DNA from: Holtiella tumoricola
GTDB lineage: Bacteria; Bacillota; Clostridia; Lachnospirales; Cellulosilyticaceae
Length of the DNA: 64,000 bases
Assembly (NCBI RefSeq): GCF_027857615.1
Contig: NZ_JAQIFT010000069.1
Span: forward strand, 62,001-126,000
Reading direction: 5' to 3'
Made by a program: the position numbers and the translations under genes
Notes under the pieces: model-generated
What the model saw: the letters and a program-made list of their open reading frames with translations, nothing else
Database searches by the model: none
Told to the model about the DNA's origin: nothing
Part shown: one piece after another, positions 55,727 to 63,684 of the stretch
Layout of the letters: each line of letters opens with the position of its first letter
Position numbering within the stretch: the first letter of the stretch is position 1

Positions 55727-56878
55727 TTACCAATAAGGGTTCCATCGTTTTGTCATACGAATAAGGGCTTCTAGGTAAAAATAATCGCCCCATGTATTGC
55801 ATTCATCTACGCCCCTATCTTTTGGAATAGGATTGTAAGGACTATTCTTTGCATAAACACCATGTAAAAGTAAGCCATTGCTTTCCTTCACATCTTTGAC
55901 CGCATAGTTTTCAATGAGGCTCTTTAACATATACCAAGTGGCTTCTTGGTAATATTCTCGCTTTGTTTCCTCTAAATTAGGTAACATTTCCAAAATACCA
56001 CATACTGCAATAGCTGCTGCAGAGGAATCTTTCGGTTCATCTGAGCCTTCTTCAAACTCCAAATCCCAGTAAGGCACATGATCTCTAGGTAACTTTTCAA
56101 TAAAGAAGCCTGTGATTTTCTCAAAGAGTTCAATACATACAGGATCTTGTGTATAACGATAAGCAAGTGCTGTACCGTATACACCCCATGCTTGCCCCCT
56201 TGCCCATGCCGAACCATCTCTATAACCTTGGTGTGTCACACCTCTTACAGGCTCTCCTGTATTTTTATCAAAGAAGTACGTATGATAGGTTGAGCAATCC
56301 GGCCTAATGAGATTTTGCAAGCTTGTTGTCGTATGCTTCCTAGCAATTTGGGCATACTTCTCATCCCCTGTGACTTCACTTGCCCAATAGAGTAGAGGTA
56401 AATTCAGTAGACAGTCAATAATCAAGCGGTAATTATCTTCTACCCCTAACGCTCCCCATGCTTGAAGGAACTGTCCCTTTTCTTGGAATCTTGCAATCAG
56501 ATTGTCTGCTGCTAATAATGCAGCCTCCTTACCTGTTTCATCCCCAATAAGTTTGTAGGCTGCTACACAACTGGGTGTATATAAAAAGCCCATATCATGA
56601 TGGTTCACATCTATCTTTTTTTGTATTCTTTCCAAAAAGCTTTCTACTTGAATCAGTGCCGCTTCTTCAAAGGCTTCATCTTTTGTGTATTCATAAGCAA
56701 GCCAATATTCTCCTGTGCAAAAACCTGTTGTCCATTCAACATTTGGTGTCTGCTTATAAAACTGGTTTACACTATTTGAATCTTGAAAAGAATACGTAAA
56801 GTCTTTCAGGTTCGTTTTCAAACACCTCACTGCACACTCTAATGCTTGTTCTAACAATTCTTTATGTAATGTCTCCAT
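55727..56878 (-). CDS. GH88 unsaturated glucuronyl hydrolase
   Basis: A 383-residue cytoplasmic (alpha/alpha)6-barrel enzyme that hydrates and removes the unsaturated uronate from oligosaccharides made by lyases. Asp95 in NHHDMGFLY and Asp155 in RLIIDCLLNL match the catalytic pair of characterised Bacillus UGL (Asp88, Asp149). WARGQAW is also present. The product ring opens to 5-keto-4-deoxyuronate, the KduI substrate. It lies between the importer permeases and the two-component genes in one operon. A GAGAGG site lies eight bases before the ATG. Confidence 0.93.
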   Translation of the reverse strand: METLHKELLEQALECAVRCLKTNLKDFTYSFQDSNSVNQFYKQTPNVEWTTGFCTGEYWLAYEYTKDEAFEEAALIQVESFLERIQKKIDVNHHDMGFLYTPSCVAAYKLIGDETGKEAALLAADNLIARFQEKGQFLQAWGALGVEDNYRLIIDCLLNLPLLYWASEVTGDEKYAQIARKHTTTSLQNLIRPDCSTYHTYFFDKNTGEPVRGVTHQGYRDGSAWARGQAWGVYGTALAYRYTQDPVCIELFEKITGFFIEKLPRDHVPYWDLEFEEGSDEPKDSSAAAIAVCGILEMLPNLEETKREYYQEATWYMLKSLIENYAVKDVKESNGLLLHGVYAKNSPYNPIPKDRGVDECNTWGDYFYLEALIRMTKRWNPYW

Positions 56879-56891
56879 CCCCTCATCCTCT

Positions 56892-57722
56892 CTATCCCTT
56901 TAATCCACTTGTTGCAATACCCTCTACAAAGAATCTTTGGAAGGCCAGATAAATAACAAATACTGGAACCAGCGCAACAACACTGGCTGCCATAATCAAG
57001 TTATACTCTGCTGAGTATTGGCTAATAAACATACGAATCCCTAGTTGTATGGTTTTTACCTTTGTTGAGTTAAAGTAGATCATAGGCCCCATAAAGTCAT
57101 TCCATACAGTTACAAAACTAAAAATGGTTAAACTTGCAAGGGCTGGTTTGGATAAAGGTAAGATGATACGTGTATAAATACCATATTCTGAAAGTCCATC
57201 AATACGGGCAGCTTCTAGAAGATCCTCTGGGATACTTTGATAAAATTGACGTAATAAGAACACACCAAATGCAGTAAAGCTTTGTAACAAAATAATGGAC
57301 CAGTGTGTATCTACGAGATGTAGCTTATTCATCATAATATATTGAGGCAACATATACACTTGCCATGGGATAGCAATGGTAATAATGTAGCATAAGAATA
57401 AGGTATCTCTTCCCCTAAATTTACATTTAGAAAAACCATAAGCTGCAAAACTAGAAGTTGCTAACTGAATAAGTGTAACAATGACCGTAATTTTTACACT
57501 ATTAAATGTAAAAAGCGCTAAAGGTATCTTCTCCCATATTTTTGCATAGTTACTCCACTGTGGGTCTTGTGGAATCCATTGAATCGGTACACTAAATACT
57601 TGGCTTTCTAACTTTAAAGAAGCAGAAAGCATCCATATCAATGGTAACAAAGTTACAAATGCTATAATGCTCAGCAACATATAAAGCGCTACTTTTCCAA
57701 ATTTATCTTTTACTATAGACAT
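56892..57722 (-). CDS. carbohydrate ABC importer permease, MalG-like
   Basis: A 276-residue membrane protein with six spans and the EAA loop EAARIDGLSEYGIYTRIILP that contacts the ATPase. It opens with a typical first span and ends ASVVALVPVFVIYLAFQRFF. It follows the MalF-like permease by 11 bases. No ATPase gene is present in the window, so a shared MsmX/UgpC-type ATPase encoded elsewhere is presumed. Confidence 0.93.
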   Translation of the reverse strand: MSIVKDKFGKVALYMLLSIIAFVTLLPLIWMLSASLKLESQVFSVPIQWIPQDPQWSNYAKIWEKIPLALFTFNSVKITVIVTLIQLATSSFAAYGFSKCKFRGRDTLFLCYIITIAIPWQVYMLPQYIMMNKLHLVDTHWSIILLQSFTAFGVFLLRQFYQSIPEDLLEAARIDGLSEYGIYTRIILPLSKPALASLTIFSFVTVWNDFMGPMIYFNSTKVKTIQLGIRMFISQYSAEYNLIMAASVVALVPVFVIYLAFQRFFVEGIATSGLKG

Positions 57723-57733
57723 GTGGCTTCCTC

Positions 57734-58639
57734 CTACATAAAGTCATTAAATTTTTTCTCAAAACGGAATTGTATAATCGTAATGGTTCCTACTATTAAG
57801 AATAAAACCATTGAAGCCGCACTGGCTGTTCCGTAGTTCCAAGATACAAAGGACTGATCATAAATAAAGTTTGCAAGCATCTTCGTTGCAATCCCTGGTC
57901 CTCCGTCTGTTAAGACAAAGATCAAATCAAATACTTTAAAACTGTTGATGGTTAACATCATAAATACAAAGAAATGTGAAGGTGTAAGCATTGGGAAGGT
58001 TATACGCCAAAACTGTTGCCATTTGTTAGCCCCATCAATTTGCGCTGCTTCATATAAAGAAGATGGTACATCTTGTAAGGCTGCTAAATAAATAATCATA
58101 AAGTAGCCCATGTTCTTCCACACACTTACAATAATAACCCCAACCATAGCCCATTCTACAGAAGCGAACCATCCAGGTGGATTAGCAACCCCTACAAATT
58201 GTAAGAAGGCATTAACAGGCCCTGAATCTTTCATAAACATAGCATTCCATACAGCCCCTACTGCTACGATGGATGCGACATAAGGAAAGAATACGGCACT
58301 TCTAAAAAAATTAATTCCTTTTATTTTTCTATTTAATAAAAGTGCTAAACCTAAAGCTGTTACCATACTAAAGAACACAGTAAAGACAGTATAAACAATA
58401 GTATGTTGTAAAGCTGGAAGGAAAACTCGATTTTTGAAAATCGCTACAAAATTACTTAGACCAGCAAACTTGATTGCATTAAAACCATCCCACTCAGCAA
58501 AACTTAAAATAAACGAAAAAATAACTGGAATTAATATAAAACATAAAAATCCTAAAAAGTTCGGTAAGATGAAGGACATGCCAACAAGGGTATTACGTGT
58601 ATTCATTTTCATCTGCTTTTTATGACGTGATGTTTGCAT
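57734..58639 (-). CDS. carbohydrate ABC importer permease, MalF-like
   Basis: A 301-residue membrane protein with six spans and the EAA loop EAAQIDGANKWQQFWRITFP. It also has the MalF-like N-terminal span and ILTDGGPGIATKML. It pairs with the MalG-like permease and the upstream lipoprotein to import oligosaccharides. AAGGAGG precedes the ATG. Confidence 0.93.
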   Translation of the reverse strand: MQTSRHKKQMKMNTRNTLVGMSFILPNFLGFLCFILIPVIFSFILSFAEWDGFNAIKFAGLSNFVAIFKNRVFLPALQHTIVYTVFTVFFSMVTALGLALLLNRKIKGINFFRSAVFFPYVASIVAVGAVWNAMFMKDSGPVNAFLQFVGVANPPGWFASVEWAMVGVIIVSVWKNMGYFMIIYLAALQDVPSSLYEAAQIDGANKWQQFWRITFPMLTPSHFFVFMMLTINSFKVFDLIFVLTDGGPGIATKMLANFIYDQSFVSWNYGTASAASMVLFLIVGTITIIQFRFEKKFNDFM

Positions 58640-58667
58640 CAGATAGCCTCCTTTTATCTAAAATTAA

Positions 58668-58712
58668 AGGCAGGCTTAGATTTTTAAGCCTTTCATTCTC
58701 CTAAGCCTGCCT
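58668..58712 (-). terminator. intercistronic hairpin after the binding-protein gene
   Basis: AGGCAGGCTTAG (58668-58679) pairs perfectly with CTAAGCCTGCCT (58701-58712). It lies between the binding protein and the first permease and lacks a T-run, like the hairpin at 36271-36315. It is probably mRNA stabilising or partly terminating. Confidence 0.65.
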
Positions 58713-58726
58713 GACTGTCTTATTGG

Positions 58727-60067
58727 TTATTTCCCTTGAATTTCTTTAGAACGTTCTGCCATTGTGGCAAGCCCTTCATCTACACTTGCTTCTCCAAGCA
58801 TAATCATAGAATGCTCTTCACCCATCATGCCATTGACTTCTGCAACTTTATCAGCCATTGGTCTATCAAAACTAATATTTTTCACTGCAAGTGCTTCTAA
58901 TACACCCTCTGGCATTCCTTCTAAGTTTGCAATGGCTTGTAAAGCTTCTTGATTTGAACGTCCTGGGATTGCACCTGCTTCAGCATAAAGTTTGGTACAT
59001 TCTTCACCAGTCATAAATTTAATGAATTCCCATGTTGCATCTTGCTTATCGGTTGCAGCATTCATAACAAGTGGTGTTGCTGAACCTACTGTATAGCCTG
59101 CTTCTACGTCATTGGCGTGTGGTAATGTGGCTACGCCCCAGTTTACACTGCTTTCTCCAGCTTGAATTTTACTAATAATCGTTGTCATAAACCATGAACC
59201 CATAGGCATCATCCCTACATTACCTGTTAAGAATGGACTAGAGTAATGGATATTACCTGTTTTTAAAGTAGCATAATCCATAATGGTTTTGTCATCATTT
59301 TGCATACGTAAAACCATTTCATAGTAAGGTTTTAAGAAGGTATAATCTGTATCCATAATCGTATGTTTGCCATCTTGTACGCCCCAGTTTGCAACACATG
59401 CTTGCCATGTATGAATGAGTGCACCATATTTCTTATCGGCACCTTCTCCTGTTGTAATCTTCTTAGCTGTTTCTTCAAATTCTTCCCAAGTCATATCATT
59501 TGAAGGGTAGCTAACACCCGCTGCATCAAAGATATCTTTGTTATAATAAAGAACATAATAATCTGTACGTGCTGGTAAACCTACAATTTCACCACTTGGC
59601 ATAGTAAAGTTATTGGCAAGTCCGTTGTAAGCCTCTAAATCGATACTATCCTTTTCGATGTAAGCTTTAAGATCTGCTATTTGCCCTTTGTCAAATAAGC
59701 TCTTTGTTGTGTCGGCATCTTTAATCCAGAAAGCATCCAGTTCACTGCCACCATTTAACATAACACTTAATTTTTGTGTATAGTCTGCACTTGCAATATC
59801 AATAATTTCTACCTTAATATTTGGATTTTGTTCTTCAAAAGCTTTAACTGAGCTTGTAATCCCTGGGTTGGCTGCTAAGTCCCATGTAGAGACTTTAAGG
59901 GTTACATTTTCTTGTGCTTTTGGTTCTTCCTTCTTATCTGCTGTTTGTGTTTGATTAGCAGTTTCCACATTGCCTGTTTGGGCTGTTTGTGTGCTCGCAC
60001 ATCCTGTAAACATCCCCATGGCCATTGTTGCAGCAAGTGATAACACTGTAAACTTTCTTAATTTCAT
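58727..60067 (-). CDS. oligosaccharide-binding lipoprotein of ABC importer
   Basis: A 446-residue extracellular lipoprotein of the UgpB/MalE cluster. Its signal peptide ends in the lipobox FTGC (Cys near residue 23). The mature part binds the sugar (LKVSTWDLAANPGITSSVKA, FIKFMTGEECTKLYAEAGAI). It is the first gene of the importer/lyase/two-component operon. The start at 60067 follows AAGGGG; upstream in-frame codons precede that site. The ligand is probably a uronate-containing oligosaccharide, inferred from the neighbours. Confidence 0.92.
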   Translation of the reverse strand: MKLRKFTVLSLAATMAMGMFTGCASTQTAQTGNVETANQTQTADKKEEPKAQENVTLKVSTWDLAANPGITSSVKAFEEQNPNIKVEIIDIASADYTQKLSVMLNGGSELDAFWIKDADTTKSLFDKGQIADLKAYIEKDSIDLEAYNGLANNFTMPSGEIVGLPARTDYYVLYYNKDIFDAAGVSYPSNDMTWEEFEETAKKITTGEGADKKYGALIHTWQACVANWGVQDGKHTIMDTDYTFLKPYYEMVLRMQNDDKTIMDYATLKTGNIHYSSPFLTGNVGMMPMGSWFMTTIISKIQAGESSVNWGVATLPHANDVEAGYTVGSATPLVMNAATDKQDATWEFIKFMTGEECTKLYAEAGAIPGRSNQEALQAIANLEGMPEGVLEALAVKNISFDRPMADKVAEVNGMMGEEHSMIMLGEASVDEGLATMAERSKEIQGK

Positions 60068-60202
60068 ATTATCCGCCCCTTCTCTTTGTTCCATAATTTT
60101 TTAAATTTACTAAACTTGTTTGTGTTTTTATTGTACGTTATTTTGTACTTATAAAAAATAAACTTTTTTTATGGAATCTATTACTTTTTTATACTCATAT
60201 AA

Positions 60203-60238
60203 AAAAAGTAATACTTTTTTTATGAAGTATTACTTTTT
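60203..60238 (-). terminator. intrinsic terminator after kdgK
   Basis: AAAAAGTAATACTT (60203-60216) pairs perfectly with AAGTATTACTTTTT (60225-60238), ending in seven T on the minus strand, 18 bp past the kdgK stop. A further ATTACTTTTTTATA copy at about 60179 repeats the arm, so the same DNA might also serve as a binding site for the importer promoter. Confidence 0.75.
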
Positions 60239-60255
60239 TACGAAAAAGGTGCGAT

Positions 60256-61278
60256 TTATCGTTTCATTTCACTATGGTAACCTGTATTTTCATGATCTTT
60301 AATAATATCTTCAATTTCCTCTAAATTAAGAGAAGGCATATCTCCTGGGATGGTATTTTTGACTGCACTATAGGCATTTCCATATTTTAAAGCTTTTTGG
60401 CAATTGCCATTTTCAGATAATAGACCATATAATGCTCCTGCAACATATGCATCTCCACTACCAATACGATCAATAACTTCAATATTGTGATAGCCTTCCT
60501 CCTCATAATAAACATCTGCTTTAGCATCATAGATTACTGAAGAGAAACTGTGCTTTTTAGGACTATGTACCACGCGCTTAGTCGATGCCATAACAGAAAT
60601 TGGATAATCCTTAGCAAAGCTCTTCATCATTGCTCTCACATCACCTTCCTTGCCAAAGGTAAGTCTAGCCGTATCCTCAGAACAAAAGAAAATATCTACA
60701 TAAGGTAAGATTTGTTCAATGCATTTTTTTGCTTCTTCACCTGTCCATAAGTTGCCTCTAAAGTTTACATCAAAAGAAATAAGAGCACCTTGTGCTTTAA
60801 AGCGCTTGATAAGTTCAATTGTTGTATTCCTACTTGCTTCGCCTAGTGCCAGAGTAATCCCTGATGTGTGGAAGCATTTTGTACTTTTATAAATTGCTGG
60901 ATCAAAATCGCTACATTCCACTCTAGTCATAGAAGTATGCTTTCTATCGTAGACAACCCCTGGTTTTCTAGGATAAGCACCTTTTTCATAATAATAAATA
61001 CCAAGTCTTGCCTCTTCACTCTTGTCATAGGCTAAGTAGGCATCACTCACTCCACAAAAGCGGAGACTATTTTGTGCAAATAATCCAATACTTGTCTCTG
61101 GGATTTTGGAGAGCATCCCTGTTTCTAAGCCTAAAAGTGAAACACCTGATGCTACGTTTAACTCTGCACCACCTATTTGTTTTTCTAATAGATTGCCGCG
61201 TACAAGTCTTTCTTCTCCTGGTGGTGATAATCTTAATAAGATTTCTCCTAACGCTAATAAATCAAATGGTTTTTCCAT
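60256..61278 (-). CDS. kdgK: 2-keto-3-deoxygluconate kinase
   Basis: A 340-residue PfkB-family kinase that converts 2-keto-3-deoxygluconate to its 6-phosphate. It has the sugar-binding GGAELNVASG near the N terminus, SFDVNFRGNLW in the middle and the catalytic DRIGSGDAYVAGAL. The start at 61278 follows AGGGGGAA; in-frame upstream codons lie in the spacer after kdgA. It is 67 bp downstream of kdgA and shares its promoter. Confidence 0.93.
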   Translation of the reverse strand: MEKPFDLLALGEILLRLSPPGEERLVRGNLLEKQIGGAELNVASGVSLLGLETGMLSKIPETSIGLFAQNSLRFCGVSDAYLAYDKSEEARLGIYYYEKGAYPRKPGVVYDRKHTSMTRVECSDFDPAIYKSTKCFHTSGITLALGEASRNTTIELIKRFKAQGALISFDVNFRGNLWTGEEAKKCIEQILPYVDIFFCSEDTARLTFGKEGDVRAMMKSFAKDYPISVMASTKRVVHSPKKHSFSSVIYDAKADVYYEEEGYHNIEVIDRIGSGDAYVAGALYGLLSENGNCQKALKYGNAYSAVKNTIPGDMPSLNLEEIEDIIKDHENTGYHSEMKR

Positions 61279-61345
61279 TGTTACTTCCCCCTGCATATGC
61301 TTAATATGATTGATATAATCGAGAGCATTCACTCACTAAAATAAT

Positions 61346-61984
61346 CTATGCTCTAACACTTTGCACAAGTGCACTGACTGCTTTACACTTCTTGGTAATG
61401 TCTTCAAAGTTCCCATCGCAGATGTCTTGCTCCTTCACCATCCAGCTTCCACCACACGCTAAGATTTTGTCCGATTTCAAATATGCCTCTACATTTTGCA
61501 GATTGATCCCACCTGTTGGCATAAATTTAAGCTTCGTATACGCAGCACCCATTGCCTGGATCATTGGTAGCCCACCTGAAGGCTCCGCAGGGAAAAATTT
61601 AACCACTTCAAGCCCTAGTTCTAGTGCTTGCTCAATTTCACTTGGAGTGACAACACCTGGTATAACAGGGATCCCCTTTTCTTGACAGTAGCGCACCACC
61701 TTAGGGTTTAAGCCAGGGCTTACAATAAACTTCGCCCCCACATCCACTGCACGGTCTACTTGCTCTGTTGTGAGTACGGTACCTGCACCCACTAATAATT
61801 CTTTGTACGCCTCACTCATCTTACGAATGGTTCCTTCTGCGGCATCCGTTCTAAAAGTCACTTCTACTGCCAATAGTCCTCCATCACAAAGCGCCTTTGC
61901 CAATGGCATTGCATCCTTTTCATCATGTATAACGACTACAGGTATAATCCCTATATTTTCTAATTTCTTCATCATCAAATCCAT
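61346..61984 (-). CDS. kdgA: KDPG/KHG aldolase
   Basis: A 212-residue class I aldolase that splits 2-keto-3-deoxy-6-phosphogluconate to pyruvate and glyceraldehyde 3-phosphate. The Glu in EVTFRT and the Schiff-base Lys in VVKFFPAE are present, and the body shows GAGTVLT and PTGGI phosphate-binding segments. I choose the ATG ending at 61984, preceded by AGGAA; an ATG 21 bases upstream lacks a ribosome site. It is first gene of the kdgA-kdgK unit under the 65-bp element. Confidence 0.93.
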   Translation of the reverse strand: MDLMMKKLENIGIIPVVVIHDEKDAMPLAKALCDGGLLAVEVTFRTDAAEGTIRKMSEAYKELLVGAGTVLTTEQVDRAVDVGAKFIVSPGLNPKVVRYCQEKGIPVIPGVVTPSEIEQALELGLEVVKFFPAEPSGGLPMIQAMGAAYTKLKFMPTGGINLQNVEAYLKSDKILACGGSWMVKEQDICDGNFEDITKKCKAVSALVQSVRA

Positions 61985-62050
61985 CACACATTTCCTACTT
62001 TCCATATGTATTTATCAACACTATAAAATAAATTAGGGTTCTTTATATTC

Positions 62051-62115
62051 TTAGTCTAGCATGCATTTTTTTCTATTTCTTGGCGTATATTCTATAAAAT
62101 ATGGTTTTTCTTGAA
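62051..62115 (-). promoter_or_regulatory. kdgA promoter/operator (65-bp element, copy 2)
   Basis: 57 of 65 bases match the kduI copy at 47221-47285. The direct repeat halves are ACCATATTT (62097-62105) and GCCAAGAAA (62076-62084), again 21 bp apart, with a -10-like TAGACT downstream. Confidence 0.75.
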
Positions 62116-62199
62116 GTGTCTTATTAAGGTCATGCTATCTTATCTGACCTATATACAATCTTTTTTATTTTTTTATGAAAAATGCGACGAATTTTAACC

Positions 62200-62690
62200 T
62201 TCTGCGGTGTATGTATATATATAAGGCAAAACAAATTGCCTTATACGGTATCCCATGGGACAAGTCCTAGGCTCCTTGAATCTAAGATACCTCTCTAAGA
62301 TGAGCAAGTAACTTAAGTTCCCCTCCTCCCTAGACTTAATGGTATACCTCCTCTTAGAATCCCAGCTCTGTCGGTGGTGGCAACCCCAGAATGCTGGTCA
62401 ATCTTTATAACTAAATAGTGGCTTCCGCCTTTCAAATCCTTTGTTCAACTACTAGGTTACACTAGCTCTTAAGAACGTATGAGGTAAATCCAGCGTACAG
62501 ACAGCTGGCCTTGGACACCTGGCATGATACATCCAATTGGGGATCCCTTTCACTGCAGGCACACCAACGCAGTTCGCTGTAGCCTGGTAAATCCAAGAGG
62601 ACTTCGCTAATGCTAGCTTTACTTAGAACCTACCCAAAGGACCACTCTAGGAAGTCACTTACACGTTATAATCTTTGCCACAAAACAATA
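62200..62690 (-). ncRNA. candidate large structured non-coding RNA, unidentified
   Basis: A gene-less stretch with far higher G+C than other spacers here: 32 of 60 bases at 62521-62580 and 33 of 60 at 62341-62400. Hairpins include 62222-62243, nested 62362-62397, 62490-62508, 62557-62585 and 62606-62617. Read on the minus strand, 62420-62429 is GGC-GGAA-GCC, a GNRA tetraloop. The stem at 62565-62579 then uses a G-U pair that is a mismatch on the plus strand, so the minus strand is favoured. GGATTTACC occurs twice (62483-62491, 62586-62594). A -10-like TATAAC lies at 62665-62670. It does not match RNase P, tmRNA, SRP or 6S motifs that I know. Ends are approximate. Confidence 0.55.
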
Positions 62691-62758
62691 AGCCACCTTA
62701 AGCTCAGTCTTTGTGCAATGCACAGGGAGGAAAAGACTGTTCTTAGGGTGGCTTATTG
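62686..62758. repeat. 73-bp hairpin repeat with CAATAAGCCACCTTAAG ends
   Basis: Terminal inverted repeats 62686-62702 and 62742-62758 match at 16 of 17 bases, with an inner AGTCTTT/AAAGACT stem. Its right part (from 62714 on) recurs at 63601-63670. Related, shorter hairpins lie at 38660 and 44134. It may be a terminator or a small MITE-like element. Confidence 0.7.
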
Positions 62759-62814
62759 TGTTTATTCTAATAAAACTATTCAAAAGTTTTAATGTTCAAC
62801 TTATATTTTCAAAA

Positions 62815-62860
62815 AATAACAAGGCTGTAGAAACATTTTTGTCTCTACAGCCTTGTTATT
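62815..62860 (-). terminator. intrinsic terminator of the small TPR gene
   Basis: A 17-bp perfect stem (62815-62831 with 62844-62860) is followed by TTTTT on the minus strand. The gene's TAA stop (62856-62858) lies inside the right arm. Confidence 0.88.
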
Positions 62861-63518
62861 GGATCTTCCGCCTTATCTCTAGCAGCTCTTCTTTTATACT
62901 CTCATCTGTCACTTGTTTTTCTAACCTTTCAACAAGTTCACTCGCAAGGGCAACTTCATTCTTTTCTAATGCAACGAATATCTCCAACAGCATTATATTT
63001 TCTGTATATTTCCCCATACGCTTAAACTTCTCACATGTATTTTTGCTTTGTACATATAGTGCCATTGCTTTATCATTTTGTTGTACATAGAAGTAGCTTA
63101 GGCATAGATTAAGCAACCATACAATTCGTATTTCATCTCTCAATTTCACTTCAGCTAAAGGTTCAAGTAATGCTATTGCCTTGTCATATTCCTTTAGGTC
63201 GTAGTATCCTGCACTAAGATTAATATCAAGTACACTTCTAAGGGTCTTTCCTTTTGCTTTTTCCTTTATTTTATTCATCTGCTCAATATACGCTGTAGGT
63301 TTCCCCTCTTTTAAAAGTTCTATTGCTTTTTGAAGCTTTTTGTTATACGAAATATTATAAAGTAAATTAAATAGTACTGCCCCTAATATAACAAAAATCC
63401 CCACTATAGAATACCTCTTTAGAAAGATATCATCTGGAATGGAAAGAGTCTTTTGTATAATCAGCATAAGTATTCCCAACACAAATCCTATGCCTACTAT
63501 TTTCATGATCCTTTTCAT
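62856..63518 (-). CDS. small membrane-anchored TPR-like protein, function unknown
   Basis: A 220-residue protein with two N-terminal membrane spans (about 7-24 and 38-55). A helical repeat region follows, with TPR character (NLSAGYYDLKEYDKAIALLE, LSYFYVQQNDKAMALYVQ). TPR parts usually bind other proteins. I choose the ATG ending at 63518, preceded by AAGGAG at eight bases; a GTG nine bases earlier overlaps that site. The gene lies between two copies of a direct repeat (62714-62783 and 63601-63670). It is not recognised as any named family. Confidence 0.7.
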   Translation of the reverse strand: MKRIMKIVGIGFVLGILMLIIQKTLSIPDDIFLKRYSIVGIFVILGAVLFNLLYNISYNKKLQKAIELLKEGKPTAYIEQMNKIKEKAKGKTLRSVLDINLSAGYYDLKEYDKAIALLEPLAEVKLRDEIRIVWLLNLCLSYFYVQQNDKAMALYVQSKNTCEKFKRMGKYTENIMLLEIFVALEKNEVALASELVERLEKQVTDESIKEELLEIRRKIQ

Positions 63519-63600
63519 CACTTTCACTCCTTACTGTATAAGTTATGACCTATTGTACCATAGATTATATTTAAATAATAATTCATTTATAAACTTATTT

Positions 63601-63670
63601 TGCAATACGCAGTGAGGAAAAGGCTATTTTTAAAGTGACTTCTTCTATTTATTATAATAAAACTATTTCA
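63601..63670. repeat. direct-repeat copy of the hairpin element's right half
   Basis: 55 of 70 bases are identical, without gaps, to 62714-62783. The left arm of the hairpin is missing here. The two copies flank the small TPR gene in the same orientation, 887 bp apart. Confidence 0.75.
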
Positions 63671-63684
63671 AGTATTTTAATATC

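Noticed and set aside
60179..60238. Repeated ATTACTTTTTTA arms as a response-regulator binding array
   Set aside because: Best explained as the kdgK terminator stem plus AT-rich similarity; the position far upstream of the importer start leaves regulation possible but unsupported.
62200..62690. RNase P RNA, tmRNA, 6S, SRP RNA, T-box leader or group II intron
   Set aside because: I looked for the known core motifs (e.g. GAGGAAAGTCC, T-box GGTGGTACCGCG, domain V) on both strands and found none.
62610..62792. Short plus-strand reading frame of about 60 codons, and an overlapping longer one to 63090
   Set aside because: No ribosome site, unusual composition, and it runs through the hairpin repeat and antisense to the small TPR gene.
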